From NCBI GenBank assembly GCA_947561395.2, contig OX387186.1, forward strand, positions 6,044,835-6,108,834: a DNA stretch of 64,000 nt, read 5' to 3'. A model generated the notes under the pieces. That model was given only the letters and a program-made list of their open reading frames with translations. It was not told where the DNA came from and made no database searches. Position numbers and translations under genes: made by a program. This DNA is from Buxus sempervirens. Taxonomy: Eukaryota > Streptophyta > Magnoliopsida > Buxales > Buxaceae. Below, in pieces: positions 62,194-64,000 of this stretch (positions within the stretch are counted from its first letter, which is position 1; every line of letters starts with the position of its first letter).

Positions 62194-64000
62194 AGAAGAT
62201 ATATTGGATTAATCAGATGCACAGTTTTGATGTGCTCATTGATGGATTTTGCCACAATTGGATATCAAGTTTATGGTGTTTGAAAGAGACCAACATTGTG
62301 TAAGTTTCTATCAACTATTTATACTTACATAACTTGTATACAAAAATAAAAGTTGATGCTTTTCGTGCTCTTCTAACATAAAAATAACAGCTTGGTTTGA
62401 ACCCTGTGGCTGACACTACTATGTCTGCTCATGACATGCACAGGTACATGAAAGCTTTCGAGTCTTATGTGAACATTTCTTCCTGGTAATATTTATCTCT
62501 TGGTTTGCCTCATTGTTGTAACTGAAAAAGGATTCTGTGGATCCCAGTTCCAGCTTATGCCGGTCCATTGCATAATCGGGTAACTCTGAAGATGCGCTAT
62601 TAACCAAAAAACCCTTTTTTTTTCTCTGTGGCAAGTTTGATTATATTTGGCAGGGTTTCCTTTGCCTTTTTTTTGGTCTGTCATTTTATTTTAAGATGAA
62701 AATTTTTGTAATGAGATACATGGATTCTCTTAATGAAAGTTTAAAAATACAAAAATTATTTCCCGACTCTCATCTGCAATGCTTCTGCATCTCTAGTTGG
62801 TTGGCTTCATTGTGAACAAAATGATGATGCTGCATATTCAAGAGTGTGAACATACGTAATGGACCAATGCCGCATGTTCAAAATCTTGTTTCTTGAAAAG
62901 CAGCAGTAAGAACCGAATTTCATCACTTTACACATACATATGTGCATAAGATTGATGTCCTTTCCATCTCCAGTATATTGCAGATTCCCGAGCTTAAAAG
63001 ACTAATATGTTTGTGTTCTTTCGGTGAACAGTCACACCAACTCTCTGCCGAGACCTGAAAGCTCAGCTGGAAACTTCGGTTCTTCCCCAAATACCTCACC
63101 TCTCCTGCAATGGTTGTAATGGGAGAGTCCTCTGAATAAAGGCCTTTACAACAATATCAGTGTATCACTATGCTAAAGATTCTATCGAAACACGGTGTTT
63201 GGGACTCTGATCAGCTCAGACTTCCTAGATTAATGGCAAAAAATTCATTAATAGATGGATTCCTCCTTGCTTCCTATGCGAAATTTGTCAATTCCTTCCC
63301 ATATGATGCTAAAATGAATCTGATAATCCAACATTTTCATTCATTGGTAAAAAAATGAAAGAAATATTTGAAAATTTTATTTTGTTTGATGAGTTTGGGT
63401 AAGGACGGCCCAAAGTCTATGGGCTAGTAGATTTTATATTGAGCTAAGCCAGAAATCATCACAGCTCGCCTAGAATGTATATTAGAAAAAAACAAAAACC
63501 TCTTTAAAGCTTAGGAAAAGGGTAGGCAGTCTGATCGTTTTGTTAGGGTGGGCTTGGAGAAGCTTAGCGAGTCACAAATGTTACCTTGCAGGCCTGATCG
63601 GTGACCAGTCCAAGTTCGTTGACAAATGGATCCACTCACCGTTCAAGAGCAAGAGGTCACGTTGACAGCCAATTTTCTTGCGACGATTACGCCCGAACGG
63701 ATGCTTCTTCTCAGTTGACTCCTTTACCTTTCCTTCGAAGAGATGTTAGTCAACAGTCAGAGCCCAGTTTGCAATCACGGCCATCCACTCTAATCGACGT
63801 TCTTATCATCGGCGAGGTCTATCGCCGTTTCCTGAATCCTGAAGGCAAGAATCCGGTCACTCTCTGATGCACCTCATCTCCATCTCTTTGTAACCAATCG
63901 CAACCTTCGTCCCAGTTCCTCATAGCAATCAACGTGAAACCATCTGATCTATATGTAATTATAGTGGGGCCACATTCTCTGAATCAATGATTTCGTAGGA
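62194..64000. other. Region downstream of PrmA: 3' UTR and unresolved DNA
   Basis: The first few hundred bases are probably PrmA 3' UTR. The stretch 63560-63920 is less AT-rich, and a frame stays open from 63601 to 63867, but it starts with GTG, has no family match and could be an exon or leader of a gene beyond the window. Nothing else recognised. Confidence 0.4.

Noticed and set aside
63601-63867. 88-codon open frame near the right edge
   Set aside because: Begins with GTG, no recognised family, no splice support; kept only as a remark.

Overview
The window is nuclear DNA of a eudicot plant. The genes have many exons and AT-rich introns, most introns have GT-AG borders, and the proteins match plant families. 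The intergenic and intronic DNA carries plant-type L1 LINEs, a Copia fossil, and PIF/Harbinger, CACTA and Mutator-like miniature elements. The species cannot be told; two recalled Arabidopsis proteins (ALA2, PRA1.H) align well but are clearly diverged. No RNA gene, CRISPR array or prokaryotic feature was seen.

Layout. 1-11.3 kb (minus): 5' part of an ALA2-type P4-ATPase (lipid flippase), leaving the window at base 1, with an intron 1 of about 5 kb full of retroelement debris. 11.3-22 kb: no host gene recognised; it holds a degenerate LINE, a 216-bp retroposon with a perfect target duplication, a PIF/Harbinger element with a dead transposase, two Mutator-like foldback MITEs and an LTR-like fragment. 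22-38.5 kb (plus): complete MAP4K-alpha/GCK-type kinase gene, 20 coding exons, 713 aa. 40.5-44.5 kb (minus): complete PRA1.H-type gene, 4 exons, 255 aa. 44.5-49.6 kb: MITEs, a duplicated piece of PRA1.H intron, a GA-rich tract followed by a small hydrophobic ORF, weak exon candidates and the subterminal array of a CACTA element. 49.7-52.9 kb (minus): complete Pumilio (PUF) gene, 5 exons, 543 aa, with a foldback MITE about 100 bp upstream of its ATG. 54.7-55.1 kb: pseudogene fragment of PRA1.H. 55.3-62.2 kb (plus): complete PrmA-type protein methyltransferase gene, 7 exons, 395 aa. 62.2-64 kb: no gene recognised.

The genes are not an operon or evident pathway; each is an independent nuclear gene (lipid flipping, kinase signalling, vesicle trafficking, mRNA binding, methylation of an organellar ribosomal protein). 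The most notable signals are two consecutive GC-AG introns in the flippase gene, a three-copy foldback MITE family with a CTTGTACAAG-rich core, one copy of which forms the proximal promoter of the Pumilio gene, and a local duplication history around PRA1.H. I did not find a convincing undescribed multi-gene system. Exon borders were derived by hand from reading frame, splice sites and remembered family sequences; no search was run.
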